Shown here piece after piece: positions 48,613 through 57,601 of a stretch of DNA of 64,000 nt (within the stretch, counting starts at the first letter, position 1; each line of letters opens with the position of its first letter). The position numbers were made by a program, and so were the translations under genes. Source of the stretch: Phytohabitans houttuyneae (GTDB taxonomy: Bacteria; Actinomycetota; Actinomycetes; Mycobacteriales; Micromonosporaceae); NCBI RefSeq assembly GCF_011764425.1, contig NZ_BLPF01000002.1:1674997-1738996 (forward strand), given 5' to 3'. The notes under the pieces were generated by a model. That model had not been told where the DNA came from and made no database searches. It saw nothing but the letters and a program-made list of their open reading frames with translations.

Positions 48613-49123
48613 CTAGATCGGGCGTAGCGCCGCGGTCAGCGCGGGGCGGCTGCGCACGCCGGTCTTGGCGAAGACCGTCTTGACATGGTCGCGGACGGTG
48701 TGTGGCGACAGGTACAGCCTGGCCGCTATGTCCTGAGTGGATAGTCCCGCGAGGAGCAGTGCCGCGATCTGCCGCTCGCGCGCCGACAGCCCGTACGCGT
48801 CCAGCGCGAGCGCGGCGACCGCCTCCGGACGGCTGCGCTCGATGGAGACGGCGATGCGGGCCGAAGAGGTTGGCGTCGCCGCGGCCGTACTCCAGCTCGA
48901 AGAGCCGGCCGAGCAGCGCGGGCGCGAGCTGGGCACCGTGCACGCCGGTCGCCTTCGTCAGCGTCGCGGGGTCGAGACTGAAGCCGCACCAGCCCTCCAC
49001 CGGGACCGCCCGCCCGATCGCCGCCGCGGACTGCCGCAGCAGCCAGGTGAGGTCGGGCGCCGTCCGCGCGACCCGCAGGACGCGGTCGCGCGCCTGCGCC
49101 TTGATCGCCCGCACGGCGCCCAC
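48613..49123 (-). pseudogene. LuxR-type regulator with internal deletion and frameshift
   Basis: Two parts of one LuxR-family regulator remain. The upstream part begins at a GTG (49123), MGAVRAIKAQARDRVLRVAR, and resembles the start of 350-370-residue actinomycete LuxR proteins. The downstream part is the HTH: LSARERQIAALLLAGL, SPHTVRDHVKTVFAKTGVRS. They lie in different frames, meeting near a GGG at 48858-48860, and the central region of nearly 200 residues expected between them is missing. The protein as encoded could be at most about 170 residues. The HTH itself looks intact, so a short product is conceivable, but loss of function is more likely. It borders the repeat cluster. Confidence 0.6.
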
Positions 49124-49180
49124 GGTATCCCCACGGCGCGGGATGTCGCGGGCCGCGACGCCCGGCCTACGGTCCACGCC

Positions 49181-49540
49181 ATGTCGAACGCACAACGCCC
49201 CGAGGACCTGCACCAGCTCTTCGTCGACGGCGTCAACCGCAAGGATGTGGACGCGCTGCTCGCGCTCTACGAGCCCGACTCGGTGACCATCGGCCTGGAC
49301 GGCACCCGGCACGCCGACCATGCGTCGCTGGGCGCGATGCTGTCGGGGCTGCTCGCCGCCGTGGACCGCATCGAGGGGGAGACGCGCAAGGTGGTCGTGC
49401 ACGGCGACCACGCCTTGATGTCGGCGAGCTTCCGCGCGGTGGGTGGTGAGCTGGCCGGTGTCAGCGGCGAGGTGGCACACCGGCAGCCCGACGGCACCTG
49501 GCGCTTTCTCATCGACGACCCCACCTTCGGTGCGGCCTGA
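49181..49540 (+). CDS. NTF2-like (SnoaL/SgcJ-type) protein
   Basis: A 119-residue single-domain protein. DLHQLFVDGVNRKDVDALLALYE opens the cone-shaped NTF2-like fold typical of YybH/SgcJ/DUF4440 proteins, and the last strands read HRQPDGTWRFLIDDP. Members of this fold are isomerases, cyclases or ligand binders; no catalytic residue can be assigned. It is divergent from the broken LuxR gene (58 bp between starts) and convergent with the hydrolase of module C. Confidence 0.8.
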   Translation: MSNAQRPEDLHQLFVDGVNRKDVDALLALYEPDSVTIGLDGTRHADHASLGAMLSGLLAAVDRIEGETRKVVVHGDHALMSASFRAVGGELAGVSGEVAHRQPDGTWRFLIDDPTFGAA

Positions 49541-49549
49541 GCACGGGCC

Positions 49550-50422
49550 TCACGCGCCGGAGGCGACAGGTGGCGGCAGCGGGTCCGTGTACGGCGCCAG
49601 CGCCGCCGCGGTGAGGCCGCTGGCCAGGTAGCCGCCGAAGGTGTGGAAGTCGCCCGCGCCGATGTACGCCTCGGCGTGCTGGTCGACGGGAAACTTGTCG
49701 CCCAGGCGGGCGGGGACGGCGACGAGGTCGCCGGGGTCGGCGAGGTTGACCCACCGCCGCACGCCCGCCGGGCGGTGTGCCCTGCCGCCGCTCGGCTCCG
49801 GCATCAGGCCGTCGAACACCGCGCCGGGCAGGCCGAGCGGCGAGCCGAGGGTGACCAGCAGGTCGACGTCGAGGTCGGGGTTGGCGCAGAGCGCCTCGTA
49901 CGCCACGACCGAGCCGAGCGAGTGCGCGGCCACGACCCGCGCGCCGCTCGTGCGCAGCGCCTCGACGACGACCGCCTGGCAGCGCTCGCGGACGGCGGGC
50001 CGGGTCATGTACACGTACACCTCGCGGAGCAGTGCCACCATGATGCGGCCGAGCACCTCCGCGCCCGTGCCGCGGCGCCTGGCCAGCCAGTCCAGGCCCT
50101 GCCGCAGCGGGCGGGTGAGCGGGCCCTGCGCCACCGGTTCCGGCACCCCCAGCTCACGCAGCCACGCCCAGGCCCACTCCTTCTCGGCCGGCGTGAGGCG
50201 GTCGACGTCCGATGTGGACCCTTGAGCCATGTCGTCGACGAGGTGCGCGTAGTAGGCCGCGACGATCCGTGGCGGTGCGCCGGTGAGCCCCGCGTCGCGG
50301 TAGCCGGCGGCGAGCTTGCCGCTCCACCGCTCCGCCAGCACGGTGGCCGCCTCGTCGGGGAGCATCCCGCCCTGCTGGTTTCCGATGCCGTGCACGGCCA
50401 CGATCGCCGTCTCAACGCTCAC
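49550..50422 (-). CDS. Alpha/beta hydrolase, module C
   Basis: A 290-residue serine hydrolase. AIVAVHGIGNQQGG gives the first strand and oxyanion region. VVAAHSLGSVVAYE carries the nucleophile Ser168. NLADPGDLVAVP probably holds the acid and DFHTFGGYLAS the catalytic His, so a full triad is visible. It belongs to a different subfamily from the LCAT-like hydrolases of modules A and B: no YDWR motif and no beta-sandwich tail. There is no signal peptide. It is divergent from the caspase-STAND gene at 50548 with 125 bp between starts, so shared regulation is likely. Start GTG at 50422. Assignment to the module is by position and analogy. Confidence 0.8.
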   Translation of the reverse strand: MSVETAIVAVHGIGNQQGGMLPDEAATVLAERWSGKLAAGYRDAGLTGAPPRIVAAYYAHLVDDMAQGSTSDVDRLTPAEKEWAWAWLRELGVPEPVAQGPLTRPLRQGLDWLARRRGTGAEVLGRIMVALLREVYVYMTRPAVRERCQAVVVEALRTSGARVVAAHSLGSVVAYEALCANPDLDVDLLVTLGSPLGLPGAVFDGLMPEPSGGRAHRPAGVRRWVNLADPGDLVAVPARLGDKFPVDQHAEAYIGAGDFHTFGGYLASGLTAAALAPYTDPLPPPVASGA

Positions 50423-50547
50423 CAGGCCACGCTATCGGACCCCGCATCGGGCGCTGTCACAATCACGACAGGTGATCCGGCGAGTGTTTCCGCTCCCATC
50501 CGCGCCTTATGGTGGGCTTCGGTACGGCGATGGCGTCAGGGAGCGCG

Positions 50548-53500
50548 ATGAGCGAACCACGATCGAGTGCACTGTGCATCGGAGTGTCCTCGTTCGGCTC
50601 CGCGGGTGTGGAAGGCCTGCCCGGAGCGCCACGCGACCTGCCGTTCGCCGGGCGCATGGCGCGCGAGCTGGCGGAGCTGCTCGGCGGCTTCGGCTACGCG
50701 GCCACCTGCGTCGACGACTCCGTGTCCGCCGCCGAGGTGGGGGCGACCGTCCGGAAGGCGATAGCCGAGGCCGACCCCGAGGGCACGCTCGTCGTGCACG
50801 TCCTCAGCCACGGCGCGCTGGCGCCGACCGGGCTGCACGTGGTCGGCGGAGACGGCGGCTTCCACGACTCCACGGACGTCGACGGCTGGCTCAAAATGAT
50901 CGTCAACGCACAGGGTCGCACCGCGACCACCCTGTTCCTGCTGGACGTCTGCCACGGCGGCGACGCGGCACGGCCCGCGTGGCTGCCGAAGGTGTCCGAA
51001 ATCGACAGTCGCGCGTGGGTGATCGCGGCATGCGGCCCGGAGGAGAGCGCGTTCGCCGGCCGGTTCACCGAGGCGGTCACCACCGTGCTGCGCCGGCTGG
51101 CCGCGGGCGAGCTCGACATCGACGAGTCGCGGGAGTTCGTACCGCTGGACACCCTCGCCCGGCACGTGCGGCGGACGGTCAACGAGCTCGCCGACGCGCG
51201 GGGCCAGCTCGCGCAGCGGGTGACCGCCAGCCTGCTGGACATGAGCGCCGAGGTGCCCGACCTGCGGTTCTTCCGCAACCTCCAGTACGACGGGCGGCGC
51301 CGCCGCCGCTTCAGCGGTGAGGTGGACGCCGCCACCGCACCGTTTCTGGACGACCTCGACGAGGCGCTCGACGCCGAGCACTTCGTGCGCCGCGCGGCCG
51401 GGCGGGCAAACCTGCGGACCGGACGGCTGGCCGGCTGCTTCAGCGGCCGCGGCCGCGAGCTGAGGATCCTGGCACCGTGGATCAACCTGCACGACGACGT
51501 CGGCCTGCGCGTGGTCACCGGCAGCCCCGGCGTGGGCAAGTCCGCGCTGCTGGGCATCCTGGTCTGCGCCACCCACCCCCGGCTGCGCCCGCACACCAGG
51601 GACATCTGGTACGGGGTGGCCCAGTCCCCGTTTCCGAGCGACCTGTTCGCCGCCGTCCACGCCCGGCAGCGCACGCTCGCCCAGGTGGCCGCCTCGATCG
51701 CGCGGCAGCTGCGACTCGACGTGTCGGGCATCGAGGGCCTGCTCGCCGCGGTGGCGCACCTGCCGAAGCCACCGGCCATCGTGGTCGACGCGCTCGACGA
51801 GGCGGTCGACGGCCCGGCCATCATGCGCGAGCTGCTGCTCCCGCTGGCCGCCACCACCTGCGCCGACGGCCGGGCGGTCCGGCTGCTGGTCGGCGTGCGA
51901 CCCTGGCCCGACTTCGCGCCGCTGCGGGAGGCGGCCGGCGACGGCCTGATCGACCTCGACGCGGTCCCCAACGACCTGCTCCGCGACGACGTCCGCCACT
52001 ACGTGGCCGGGCTGCTGACGCTCGACCGGCGGTGGGACGAGCTGGAGGTCAGCGGCGCCACGCACACGCTCGCCCACGCCATCGCGCACACCCTGACCGA
52101 GCAGCCCGACCAGCAGTGGGGCGCGTTCCTGGTCGCCAGCCTGTACACCAACCACATCCTGCGCACCCACGCCGAGCCGATCAAGGATCCGGCCGAGGCC
52201 GCGAGCCTCGGGCGGCGGGTGCCGCGTTCCCTGCCGGAGCTGCTCGACCTCGACCTGGCCACCCGCACCCGGCTGCGCTGGATGCGACCCGTGCTGACCG
52301 CCACGGCACACGCGCTGGGCGAGGGCATGCCGGCCGAGTCGATCAGGCACGTCGCGGCCGCGCTGGCGGGCGAGGCGGCACCCGAGCCGGGGGAGATCCT
52401 CACCGCGCTCGACGAGGCATCCTTCTACCTGCGGCACAGCGCCGACGTCGACGGCACCACCCGGTACCGGCTGTTTCACCAGGGCCTCGCCGACCACCTG
52501 CGCGACCCGGACGAGGCCGGCGCTGTCTTCACCGGCCTGCTGGCGTCGTTGCCGGGACGCGCCGAGCGCTACTGGTCCCTCGCCGAGCCGTACCTGCTGC
52601 GGCACATGCCCGCCCACGCCGCGGCCGCCGGGCGCATGGACGAGCTGATCGGCGATGCGGGCTTCCTCGTCGAGGCCGACCCCGCCACGGTGCTGCCCGA
52701 GCTGGAACGGGCCGGTGACGCCGCCGGCCCCCTCGCCGAGGTCTACCGGGCCGCTCGCGAGGCCGGCCTGGGCGAGACGCGGGAGCAGCGGGCACGGGTC
52801 CTCGCCGTGGCCGCCGCGAGATCGGGCGACAGCCGGCTCGCCCGCGCGCTCGCCGGCGTGCCGGGCCGCGGCCTGGCCGGTACCGGCGGAAGCTGGGCGC
52901 CGGTGTGGGTCGCCGGCCGGCACCGGGGGTCGACGCCCCGGGTGGCCGCCGACGAACTGGTCGGCGCGGTCGCCGGCAGCCTGCTCGCGTTCAGCTGTGA
53001 CGAGCACGGCAACATCCACCGTCAGGGTCACATGCTGCGCGCGACCGACGCCTCCGTGGTCGGGGTGGCTGTGGGGGAAGGCCGGCTGTCGGCGTACATC
53101 GGCGCCCGGGACGGCCAGATCCACCTCCACGACCTGGCGACGCCGGCACACTGGGTGTTCGCTCCACATCCCGGTCCCGTCACGGGAATGTCGATAGTGG
53201 ACCTGGAGTCGGGTCTGTCGCTGATCACGTCGGACGCGAGCGCGGTGATCCGAGTGATCGACGCACGCACCGGCGATATCAAGCCGATTGACATCGGTGG
53301 CGACGTGCGGGGCGACGTAGTGGTCGCCGCCGTGCGCGCCGGCAACCAGGCAATGGCCGGGATCTGCGCCGCCAACAAAGCGCGAGTCTGGGACCTGCAC
53401 AGTCACCGGCCCGCTGGTCAGTGGCTGGTCTCCGAGTCCGACCCGATCGTCGCGCTGACCGCTGGCGAGTACGGCGGCCGGGCCCACGTCGTGGCGCGCA

Positions 53501-54957
53501 CCCGCACGGGTCAGCTATCGGTGCGCGAGCTCGGCCTGGGGACCAGACCCCGGTACGTGCCCCTCGGCCTTGGCCCCGTCATCCGGTCGCACGCATCAGC
53601 TGCCGACATCATCGTCACCGGCGGCGCCGACGGCCACGTCAGGCTCGGGACGCTGGCGAGCACGGTGAGGTCTGTCGTGCTCAGCCGGCACGTCGGTTCG
53701 GTGCCGGCCGTCGCCTGCGCCGTGGTTGGCGAGACCGTCTACGTCGTGTCGACGTCAGGGCGTTCGGTCAGGCTCAACTCATGGGCCCGGACAGACGACA
53801 CGATCCGCGAGTTTCCCGACTGGGACGCGGACATGGAGGTCACCACGCTCAGCCTCGTGCACGTCGACGACCGTGTCGTCGCCGTGGCCGGTGGTGGGTC
53901 CGGCGTGATGGTCGGGCAGTGGGACGTGGGCGAGGGGCGCCGCACGGCAGCCATCAAGACCGTGGAAAGCGAGGCCGTCACCGCCGCGGCGCTGGCCAGC
54001 TCCGCGGATCGCAGCGTGGCGATACTCGGTACCGCCGGCGGCACCATCGAGCTCCGCCCCGTGACCGACGACGCGGTGGCGGTCGGCCCCATCCCGGCAC
54101 ACGACGACGCCGTCCTGTCCATCCAGACCCATGAGCCGGACGGCCGCCCCGCCGTGGTCTCGGTAGGGCGGGACCGCACGGTCCAGTTCCGCACTGTGGA
54201 TGACGGGACGCCGCTGTTCCCGCCGATCCAGGTCGACCACGAGATCCTCGAGATGCGCTTCGGCCAGCTCGGCGGCAGGGCGGTAGCGGCGCTCTGGGGC
54301 GCGGACTTCCGCGGGACCCTTTGGGATCTGCCCACGGCGTCGCGGACCGGGGCACTGTCGACCGGCCCGCCGCCCTCCGGCGCGGCACCCGCGCACGGGG
54401 TCTGGTGCGACGTGGTCTCGGGGCAGCCGGCGGTCATCGTCGACGGCGAACGGCATCCGCTCGACGGCCACCAGGCGCCCGTGGTCAGTACGGCGGTCGG
54501 CGCCGTCGACGGCGAGGCGCGCGTCTACACCGGAGACACCGGCGGCGTGGTCCACATCTGGGACCCGCGGACCCGCCAGATCCTCGACACCGTCGTGGTC
54601 GGCCGCCCGATCGACCAACTGGTCGGTGGCGACGACGGCGAACTGCTGATCGTCAACGGCGGCGAGGTCCTCGCGCTGCGCCACCACCGCCCGCCCGAGC
54701 CGCCGCTCCCAGCGCCCGAACCGCCGAGCCGAAACCCGCTCGTGGAGCGCTACGAGCGCATGGTCGAGCAGCTGAGCGCGGACCAGCGCCGCGCGTCACC
54801 CCTGCCATCGGACGCCACGGATGCCCAGATCCGCTCCGCGTTGTGGTACACGCTCGTGCCGCCCGCGGCCGACGCCCGTGCGGCCGAGCGGATGCTCGCC
54901 GACGAGATCGGGGCCTGTCGACCGGGGGACACGGCTCCTGCTGGCGGAACCGGCTGA
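50548..54957 (+). CDS. Caspase-like protease / STAND NTPase / WD40 protein, module C
   Basis: As read, 1,469 residues. The caspase-like domain (1-250) has His88 in VLSHGA and Cys135 in LLDVCHGGD, a classical caspase dyad. The NTPase carries Walker A GSPGVGKS at 325-332 and Walker B IVVDALDEA. The helical arm ends around YRLFHQGLADHLRD. From residue about 800 the C-terminus is a diverged WD40-like propeller with few canonical WD pairs (VWDLHSH, HIWDPRT). The ATG at 50548 has GGGAG five bases upstream. A weak -10 (TATGGT, 50508-50513) precedes it. Near 54910 the natural codon pattern leaves this frame and continues in the next feature; the true protein is probably about 1,651 residues. Confidence 0.85.
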   Translation: MSEPRSSALCIGVSSFGSAGVEGLPGAPRDLPFAGRMARELAELLGGFGYAATCVDDSVSAAEVGATVRKAIAEADPEGTLVVHVLSHGALAPTGLHVVGGDGGFHDSTDVDGWLKMIVNAQGRTATTLFLLDVCHGGDAARPAWLPKVSEIDSRAWVIAACGPEESAFAGRFTEAVTTVLRRLAAGELDIDESREFVPLDTLARHVRRTVNELADARGQLAQRVTASLLDMSAEVPDLRFFRNLQYDGRRRRRFSGEVDAATAPFLDDLDEALDAEHFVRRAAGRANLRTGRLAGCFSGRGRELRILAPWINLHDDVGLRVVTGSPGVGKSALLGILVCATHPRLRPHTRDIWYGVAQSPFPSDLFAAVHARQRTLAQVAASIARQLRLDVSGIEGLLAAVAHLPKPPAIVVDALDEAVDGPAIMRELLLPLAATTCADGRAVRLLVGVRPWPDFAPLREAAGDGLIDLDAVPNDLLRDDVRHYVAGLLTLDRRWDELEVSGATHTLAHAIAHTLTEQPDQQWGAFLVASLYTNHILRTHAEPIKDPAEAASLGRRVPRSLPELLDLDLATRTRLRWMRPVLTATAHALGEGMPAESIRHVAAALAGEAAPEPGEILTALDEASFYLRHSADVDGTTRYRLFHQGLADHLRDPDEAGAVFTGLLASLPGRAERYWSLAEPYLLRHMPAHAAAAGRMDELIGDAGFLVEADPATVLPELERAGDAAGPLAEVYRAAREAGLGETREQRARVLAVAAARSGDSRLARALAGVPGRGLAGTGGSWAPVWVAGRHRGSTPRVAADELVGAVAGSLLAFSCDEHGNIHRQGHMLRATDASVVGVAVGEGRLSAYIGARDGQIHLHDLATPAHWVFAPHPGPVTGMSIVDLESGLSLITSDASAVIRVIDARTGDIKPIDIGGDVRGDVVVAAVRAGNQAMAGICAANKARVWDLHSHRPAGQWLVSESDPIVALTAGEYGGRAHVVARTRTGQLSVRELGLGTRPRYVPLGLGPVIRSHASAADIIVTGGADGHVRLGTLASTVRSVVLSRHVGSVPAVACAVVGETVYVVSTSGRSVRLNSWARTDDTIREFPDWDADMEVTTLSLVHVDDRVVAVAGGGSGVMVGQWDVGEGRRTAAIKTVESEAVTAAALASSADRSVAILGTAGGTIELRPVTDDAVAVGPIPAHDDAVLSIQTHEPDGRPAVVSVGRDRTVQFRTVDDGTPLFPPIQVDHEILEMRFGQLGGRAVAALWGADFRGTLWDLPTASRTGALSTGPPPSGAAPAHGVWCDVVSGQPAVIVDGERHPLDGHQAPVVSTAVGAVDGEARVYTGDTGGVVHIWDPRTRQILDTVVVGRPIDQLVGGDDGELLIVNGGEVLALRHHRPPEPPLPAPEPPSRNPLVERYERMVEQLSADQRRASPLPSDATDAQIRSALWYTLVPPAADARAAERMLADEIGACRPGDTAPAGGTG

Positions 54958-55501
54958 CGAGGAGGTCGATGCCGCCGTCGACAGGCTCTCGCCCTCCTTG
55001 GCGGAGGCGGTCCACGGCATCCTCGGCATAGCCCGACATGCGGAAGGCCTCGTTCACCTGGACCGGCACGCGGTGAAGATACGTCGCTACGAGAAGGAGT
55101 CGGACTACGGCTTGTTTCGTGCCGGGCTGCTCAACCTGCTGTGGCAGCTGGATGGGATCGACGCCGCCGGGGAGTACGCGAAGGCTGCGCTGGAGGTCGA
55201 CGCGTGGCTGCGGACGATCGCGCCGGGGAGTCGTCCCTCGGTCCGGCCGTTGCCGTTCTCGAGCTGGTGGTGGCACCTGCTCGACGGATCACTCGGGTGG
55301 CTCCAGCAGATCGCCGCCGCGGACTACCGCATCAGCCTCCCGCCTGTCGGCAGGCGCGTCGACAGTCGCGGCGTGAAAGCGACCCTGGCGGTCGCCCCGC
55401 TCGACGGCCATCCGCCGGGGACGGTGGTCTGGCCGCTGAACGCGGGCTGTGCCGAGCTGGGGTGGGAAGCGCATGTGGTGTACGCCGCCGACGATCGGTG
55501 A
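54878..55501 (+). CDS. Probable C-terminal continuation of the module C caspase-STAND protein
   Basis: From about 54920 this frame shows normal G/C-ending codons while the frame of the upstream gene loses them, so coding passes from one frame to the other. Adding one G in each of two runs (54910-54913 and 54924-54928) reads DEIGGLSTGGTRLLLAEPADEE without a break. The part encoded here (about 190 residues) has a helical segment and then FSSWWWHLLDGSLGWLQQIAA and a beta-rich end. I recognise no family. If it is a separate gene instead, the GTG at 54878 is the best start but has no ribosome-binding site. Confidence 0.55.
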   Translation: MRPSGCSPTRSGPVDRGTRLLLAEPADEEVDAAVDRLSPSLAEAVHGILGIARHAEGLVHLDRHAVKIRRYEKESDYGLFRAGLLNLLWQLDGIDAAGEYAKAALEVDAWLRTIAPGSRPSVRPLPFSSWWWHLLDGSLGWLQQIAAADYRISLPPVGRRVDSRGVKATLAVAPLDGHPPGTVVWPLNAGCAELGWEAHVVYAADDR

Positions 55502-56499
55502 CACAGGACGGCCGCTCCGATGTAGAGCGATGCGGGCCGGCGCCGGTACCCTGGCCGCAACCTGCGCCGGTGGCGGCTGCCCCGTCCGGCGACAGGCCGG
55601 GCCGACGACCGGCTATCTCCCCCGGAGGCCGGTCGTTCGCTCGCACCCGGCGCGTCGACGGGCCCGGTCGGAAACTCCTCGATGCCGACCACCCGCAGCA
55701 GGTCCAGGCGCTCGCGGGCCTCGGCGTCCGCAGGGGTGAGCACCAGCAGTTGCTGGCCCTGGTCGGGAGTGACGAGCGTTTCGCAGTCCATCAGCAGGGG
55801 GCCGACCCGCGGGTGTACCAGAGTCTTGCGGTCGTTGCGGCGGACCGCGACCTCGTGCTCGGCCCAGCGGCGGCGGAAGTCCGCGCTCGCGGCCCGCAGC
55901 CGTTCGACAAGTCCCTCGACCGTGGGATCGCCGGTGCGGCGACCCGCGGCAGCGCGGAGGTCGGCCACGATCTGGCGGGCGTGGCGGTCCTCCTCCTCGG
56001 GCGGATGGACCGTGCGGGCGGCGGGTTCGGTAAACCAGCGGTAAGCCATGTACCGCCGGTCGCCGGTGAACCTTGTGTGGTCGCCCATCAGCAGGAGCGA
56101 CGCCCTGTTCTGGGCGAGGACCTCGCCGAGGTCGGACAGCACCAGCGCGGGGGTGTCGCCGAGCAGGTCGAGCATGCGGATCAGGCCGGCGCGCGCCAGG
56201 CGGGCCACGCCGTCGGCGGGCGGCGGCTGGTGGCCGGCGAGGTGAAACAGGTGGTCGCGCTCGTCGTCGGACAGGCGCAACGCCCGGGCCAGCGCACCGA
56301 GCAGCTGGGTCGACGGCTGGCTGCTGCGGCCCTGTTCGAGGCGTACCACGTAGTCGACCGACATGCCGGAGAGCATCGCCACCTCCTCCCGGCGCAGGCC
56401 GGTGGTGCGGCGGCGCGGGCCGCCGGCGATGCCGACCTCGCCCGGGCGGATCGCCTCGCGGCGGCGGCGCAGGAAGTCGGCTAGCTCGTCACGCTGCAT
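55324..56499 (-). CDS. XRE-family regulator with MmyB-like ligand-binding domain (probable frameshift near the end)
   Basis: The N-terminal XRE helix-turn-helix (RRTTGLRREEVAMLSGMSVD, about residues 28-47) and the following MmyB-like sensor domain (from LSDLGEVLAQNRASLLLMGD) are typical. Family members are 280-300 residues and end shortly after a motif like DLLRVVGIEEF. Here the frame runs about 95 residues further and overlaps the gene on the other strand. A five-C run at 55619-55623 is the likely cause: one extra base puts a stop at 55613, giving 295 residues. It is divergent from an aldo/keto reductase gene (103 bp between starts), which it probably regulates. Confidence 0.85.
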   Translation of the reverse strand: MQRDELADFLRRRREAIRPGEVGIAGGPRRRTTGLRREEVAMLSGMSVDYVVRLEQGRSSQPSTQLLGALARALRLSDDERDHLFHLAGHQPPPADGVARLARAGLIRMLDLLGDTPALVLSDLGEVLAQNRASLLLMGDHTRFTGDRRYMAYRWFTEPAARTVHPPEEEDRHARQIVADLRAAAGRRTGDPTVEGLVERLRAASADFRRRWAEHEVAVRRNDRKTLVHPRVGPLLMDCETLVTPDQGQQLLVLTPADAEARERLDLLRVVGIEEFPTGPVDAPGASERPASGGDSRSSARPVAGRGSRHRRRLRPGYRRRPASLYIGAAVLCHRSSAAYTTCASHPSSAQPAFSGQTTVPGGWPSSGATARVAFTPRLSTRLPTGGRLMR

Positions 56500-56602
56500 G
56501 TCTTCATGCTGCCTCGCGTCCGGCGGGCCCAGCCAGGGAGCGGCTCTCCCACGATGAGCGCTCCGCTCCCGCACCGCCCGTCGCCGGCGCAGTGTGGGTC
56601 GC

Positions 56603-57601
56603 ATGCAGACACGGAAACTGGGAAGTACCGGCCCGGCAGTATCCGCGCTGGGACTGGGTGCGATGGGCATGTCCGGCGGCGCCTACGGTCCGGCCGACCG
56701 CGGGGAGAGCATCGCCACCGTGCACGCCGCGCTGGACGCGGGCGTCACTCTGATCGACACCGGCGACTTCTACGCCATGGGCCACAACGAGCTGCTGCTC
56801 GCCGAGGCGCTGCGCGGGCGGGACCGGGACGGCTACCTGCTGAGCGTGAAGTTCGGCCAGCTGCGGGGGCCGGGTCATGTGTTCGGCGGGCCGGACGGCC
56901 GGCCCGAGGCGGTGCGAAACTTCCTGGCCTACTCGCTGACCAGGCTGGGCGTCGACCACATCGACATCTACCGCCCCGCGCGGCTGGACCCGGCCGTGCC
57001 GATCGAGGAGACGGTCGGCGCGATTAAGGAGATGGTCGACGCCGGGTACGTGCGGCACATCGGCCTGTCGGAGGTCGACGCCGCCACGATCCGGCGGGCA
57101 CACGCGGTACATCCGATCGCCGACCTGCAGATCGAGTACTCGCTGCTGTCCCGCGCGGTGGAGGCGGACGTCCTGCCCACGCTGCGGGAGCTCGGCATCG
57201 GCCTGACCGCGTACGGCGTGCTCAGCCGCGGCCTCATCTCGGGCCACTGGGCCGCCGGCCGGGTGGCCGGCCCCGGCGACATGCGCGGCATCAGCCCCCG
57301 GTTCACCGGCGACAACGTGACGCACAACCTCGCGCTCGTGGACGCGCTACGCCGGGTCGCCGAGGCGAAGGACTGCACCGTCGCGCAGCTCGCCATCGCC
57401 TGGGTCGCCGCGCAGGGCGACGAGATCGTGCCGCTGGTCGGCGCGCGCACCCGCGCGCGGCTGGCCGAGGCGCTGCCCGCGGCGCAGCTGCGCCTCACCG
57501 GTGACGACCTCGCCGAGATAGAGAAGGCGGTACCGGCGGGCTCGGCGCGCGGTGACCGGTACCCGGCCGCGTTCATGGCGAGCTTGGGCGTGGGGAACTG
57601 A
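56603..57601 (+). CDS. Aldo/keto reductase
   Basis: A 332-residue NADPH-dependent (beta/alpha)8 oxidoreductase. The N-terminal GSTGPAVSALGLGAMGMSGG and LIDTGDFYAMGHNE contain the catalytic Asp and Tyr. LLSVKFGQLRG contains the catalytic Lys. The usual catalytic His segment reads IDIYRPARLDP, a variant seen in a group of actinobacterial members. VGARTRARLAEALPA near the end is the cofactor-binding region. Substrate unknown. It is probably controlled by the divergent XRE regulator. Its 3' end overlaps the convergent MFS gene by 29 bp. Confidence 0.92.
   Translation: MQTRKLGSTGPAVSALGLGAMGMSGGAYGPADRGESIATVHAALDAGVTLIDTGDFYAMGHNELLLAEALRGRDRDGYLLSVKFGQLRGPGHVFGGPDGRPEAVRNFLAYSLTRLGVDHIDIYRPARLDPAVPIEETVGAIKEMVDAGYVRHIGLSEVDAATIRRAHAVHPIADLQIEYSLLSRAVEADVLPTLRELGIGLTAYGVLSRGLISGHWAAGRVAGPGDMRGISPRFTGDNVTHNLALVDALRRVAEAKDCTVAQLAIAWVAAQGDEIVPLVGARTRARLAEALPAAQLRLTGDDLAEIEKAVPAGSARGDRYPAAFMASLGVGN

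Noticed and set aside
55324-55612. C-terminal 95 residues of the XRE regulator as a real domain
   Set aside because: They overlap a coding region on the other strand and vanish if one base is restored in the adjacent C run.
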